DNA of 7,184 bases from Prevotella sp. UBA7782. GTDB taxonomy: Bacteria > Bacteroidota > Bacteroidia > Bacteroidales > Bacteroidaceae. A program made the translations under genes and the position numbers. Below, in pieces: positions 6,353 through 7,184 of this stretch (the stretch's first letter is position 1; every line of letters begins with the position of its first letter). The DNA is taken from the NCBI GenBank assembly GCA_002480935.1, contig DLDC01000143.1:172-7355 (forward strand), in the 5' to 3' direction. The notes beneath the pieces are model-generated. The model had not been told where the DNA came from and searched no databases. It saw nothing but the letters and a program-made list of their open reading frames with translations.

Positions 6353-6671
6353 CTTCCGTATCCTTATCTGTTGGTTTCTCATCGTCGCTCAGCACGAAGA
6401 TGTCCTCGTCATTGGCCTTCATAAAGTAACGCTCGCGGGCCACACGGCCTATGGCACGCGCGTCGTGCCTCAAATCATAAAGACGGGCGGAGGCATCACG
6501 ATACATATTGTTATACTTGGTTATCTCGTCTTGCAGGTCGTCTATCTGATAGCCATACTCCACGCGCTTCAGAACACTGTTCTCATCGAACACGCCCACA
6601 AACAAAACGCCCAGAACAATGACGATGGCATACTTGAAGCGCCCCGCGAAGTTCCACAACTTAGATAACAT
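6336..6671 (-). CDS. FtsB/DivIC-family septum formation initiator protein
   Basis: The 111-residue protein has the full FtsB/DivIC layout. It starts with a short basic cytoplasmic end, followed by one membrane helix (about 14-28) and a coiled-coil stretch (about 36-70, with residues such as L46, I50 and L64). The conserved C-terminal block comes next, containing ARERYFMK at 78-85 and EDIFVL at 89-94. An acidic tail of about 17 residues ends the protein. Family members form a periplasmic coiled coil with FtsL and FtsQ/DivIB that helps activate septal peptidoglycan synthesis. Whether this is the FtsB or DivIC counterpart cannot be settled from one sequence. The ATG at 6671-6669 is chosen; an in-frame GTG at 6680 would add three residues and neither start has a good ribosome-binding site. 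A TAnnTTTG box lies 29 bp upstream of the ATG. The unknown membrane protein gene overlaps its 3' end. Confidence 0.87.
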   Translation of the reverse strand: MLSKLWNFAGRFKYAIVIVLGVLFVGVFDENSVLKRVEYGYQIDDLQDEITKYNNMYRDASARLYDLRHDARAIGRVARERYFMKANDEDIFVLSDDEKPTDKDTEDETVE

Positions 6672-6700
6672 CTTATTCACTGATACGACAAATTTTTGTG

Positions 6701-6708
6701 CAAAGATA
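6701..6708 (-). promoter_or_regulatory. Predicted -7 box (TATCTTTG) for the FtsB/DivIC-like gene
   Basis: The minus strand reads TATCTTTG, matching TAnnTTTG, 29 bp before the ATG at 6671. A partial -33 element, TTTC, lies about 21 bp upstream of the box. The box would drive the division gene and the overlapping membrane-protein gene. Confidence 0.6.
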
Positions 6709-6751
6709 GTAAAAAGTTGCTAGTTGAGGGAAAGAGTAAAGAGATTTTTTG

Positions 6752-6759
6752 TATTTTTG
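6752..6759 (+). promoter_or_regulatory. Predicted -7 box (TATTTTTG) for dnaX
   Basis: TATTTTTG matches TAnnTTTG and ends 24 bp before the dnaX ATG, leaving a leader of roughly 15-20 nt. No clear -33 TTTG is seen at the expected distance. The leader is A-rich, with AGAAACAAGCAAC just before the ATG and no Shine-Dalgarno sequence, as is common in this phylum. Confidence 0.58.
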
Positions 6760-6783
6760 CACAATCAATCAGAAACAAGCAAC

Positions 6784-7184
6784 ATGAACGATTATATTGT
6801 ATCGGCACGCAAATACCGGCCCATGACCTTCAGCTCCGTGGTGGGGCAAAAAGCCCTCACCACAACGCTCAAGAATGCCGTGAAAAGCGGAAAACTGGCT
6901 CATGCCTACCTCTTCTGCGGACCAAGGGGCGTGGGAAAAACCACGTGCGCACGCATCTTCGCCAAAACCATCAACTGCTATCACCCCACACCAGAGGGCG
7001 AGGCTTGCAACGAGTGCGAGAGCTGCAAGGCATTCAATGAGGGAAGGTCGCTCAACATCTTTGAGCTAGACGCGGCAAGCAACAACGGAGTAGACAAGAT
7101 AAAGGACCTCATGGAGCAGACACGCATACCCCCCCAGCTGGGACGCTACAAGGTGTTTATCATCGACGAGGTGCACATGCTCTC
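6784..7184 (+). CDS. dnaX: DNA polymerase III subunit gamma/tau, N-terminal part (gene runs off the right edge)
   Basis: DnaX is the ATPase subunit of the clamp loader, which places the sliding clamp on primed DNA during replication. The 133 complete codons present cover most of the first AAA+ nucleotide-binding domain. The sequence opens with ARKYRPMTFSSVVGQ (8-22), a near-invariant DnaX start. The Walker A loop is GPRGVGKTT at 46-54. Four cysteines of the zinc module are present at C65, C75, C78 and C81. ELDAASNNGVD is at 94-104 and the Walker B block VFIIDEVHML at 124-133. The reading frame is open to the window edge, and sensor motifs, the clamp-loader domains and any tau/gamma frameshift site lie outside. 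The ATG at 6784 fits the family start exactly. It is the only plus-strand gene in the window and is divergent from the FtsB/DivIC-like gene. Confidence 0.97.
   Translation, partial: MNDYIVSARKYRPMTFSSVVGQKALTTTLKNAVKSGKLAHAYLFCGPRGVGKTTCARIFAKTINCYHPTPEGEACNECESCKAFNEGRSLNIFELDAASNNGVDKIKDLMEQTRIPPQLGRYKVFIIDEVHML

Larger units (their letters stand above)
6696..6764. promoter_or_regulatory. Mirrored promoter pair in the dnaX / division-gene divergent region
   Basis: The two divergent promoters share almost the same 13-base core in opposite orientation. On the minus strand 6708-6696 reads TATCTTTGCACAA; on the plus strand 6752-6764 reads TATTTTTGCACAA, with 12 of 13 bases equal. Each contains the TAnnTTTG -7 box plus the following CACAA, which should be the transcription start region. 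The facing boxes are 43 bp apart (6709-6751), so two polymerases could not easily bind together. Confidence 0.55.

Noticed and set aside
1..7184. Mobile element, CRISPR array, tRNA, rRNA, riboswitch or defence system
   Set aside because: No transposase or integrase, no regularly spaced repeats, no cloverleaf-like segment and no long untranslated leader were seen; all gaps are shorter than about 115 bp.

Overview
The window looks like core chromosome from a member of the Bacteroidota, most likely order Bacteroidales and possibly a Prevotella-like lineage. Three things support this. Four TAnnTTTG boxes, the Bacteroidota -7 promoter element, lie in front of genes. Shine-Dalgarno sequences are weak or absent at most starts. 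The protein families are typical of the group: a DUF4369-type lipoprotein, a PyrC-type dihydroorotase, and a Dpm1-like glycosyltransferase beside PlsC. Base composition looks close to even in the genes and AT-rich in the few intergenic gaps. The genus is a guess from gene content, not from a marker gene.

Eight genes lie on the minus strand and one on the plus strand. Reading in the minus direction from the right: an FtsB/DivIC-like division protein (6671 to 6336) overlaps a small four-helix membrane protein of unknown function (6352 to 5915). A 92-bp gap with a promoter follows. Next comes a run of four genes: a DUF4369-like lipoprotein (5822-5025), dihydroorotase pyrC (5011-3665), a membrane-anchored metallophosphoesterase (3668-2511) and the acyltransferase plsC (2514-1756). 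The last three are joined by 4-bp ATGA overlaps. A 113-bp AT-rich gap with another promoter precedes a Dpm1-like polyprenyl-phosphate glycosyltransferase (1642-881) and, 51 bp further on, the 5' part of mfd, which runs off the left edge. On the plus strand, dnaX starts at 6784, divergently from the division gene, and runs off the right edge.

Most functions concern the cell envelope: an acyl transfer step in phospholipid synthesis, a polyprenyl-phosphate sugar donor, a metal-dependent phosphoesterase with a membrane anchor, a lipoprotein and a divisome component. These are mixed with housekeeping genes for pyrimidine synthesis, transcription-coupled repair and the DNA polymerase III clamp loader. 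This is an ordinary, densely packed core region. I see no mobile element, CRISPR array, RNA gene, toxin-antitoxin pair or defence system. The points most worth a second look are the mirrored promoter pair between dnaX and the division gene, the unknown membrane protein coupled to that gene, and the predicted periplasmic side of the phosphoesterase domain.
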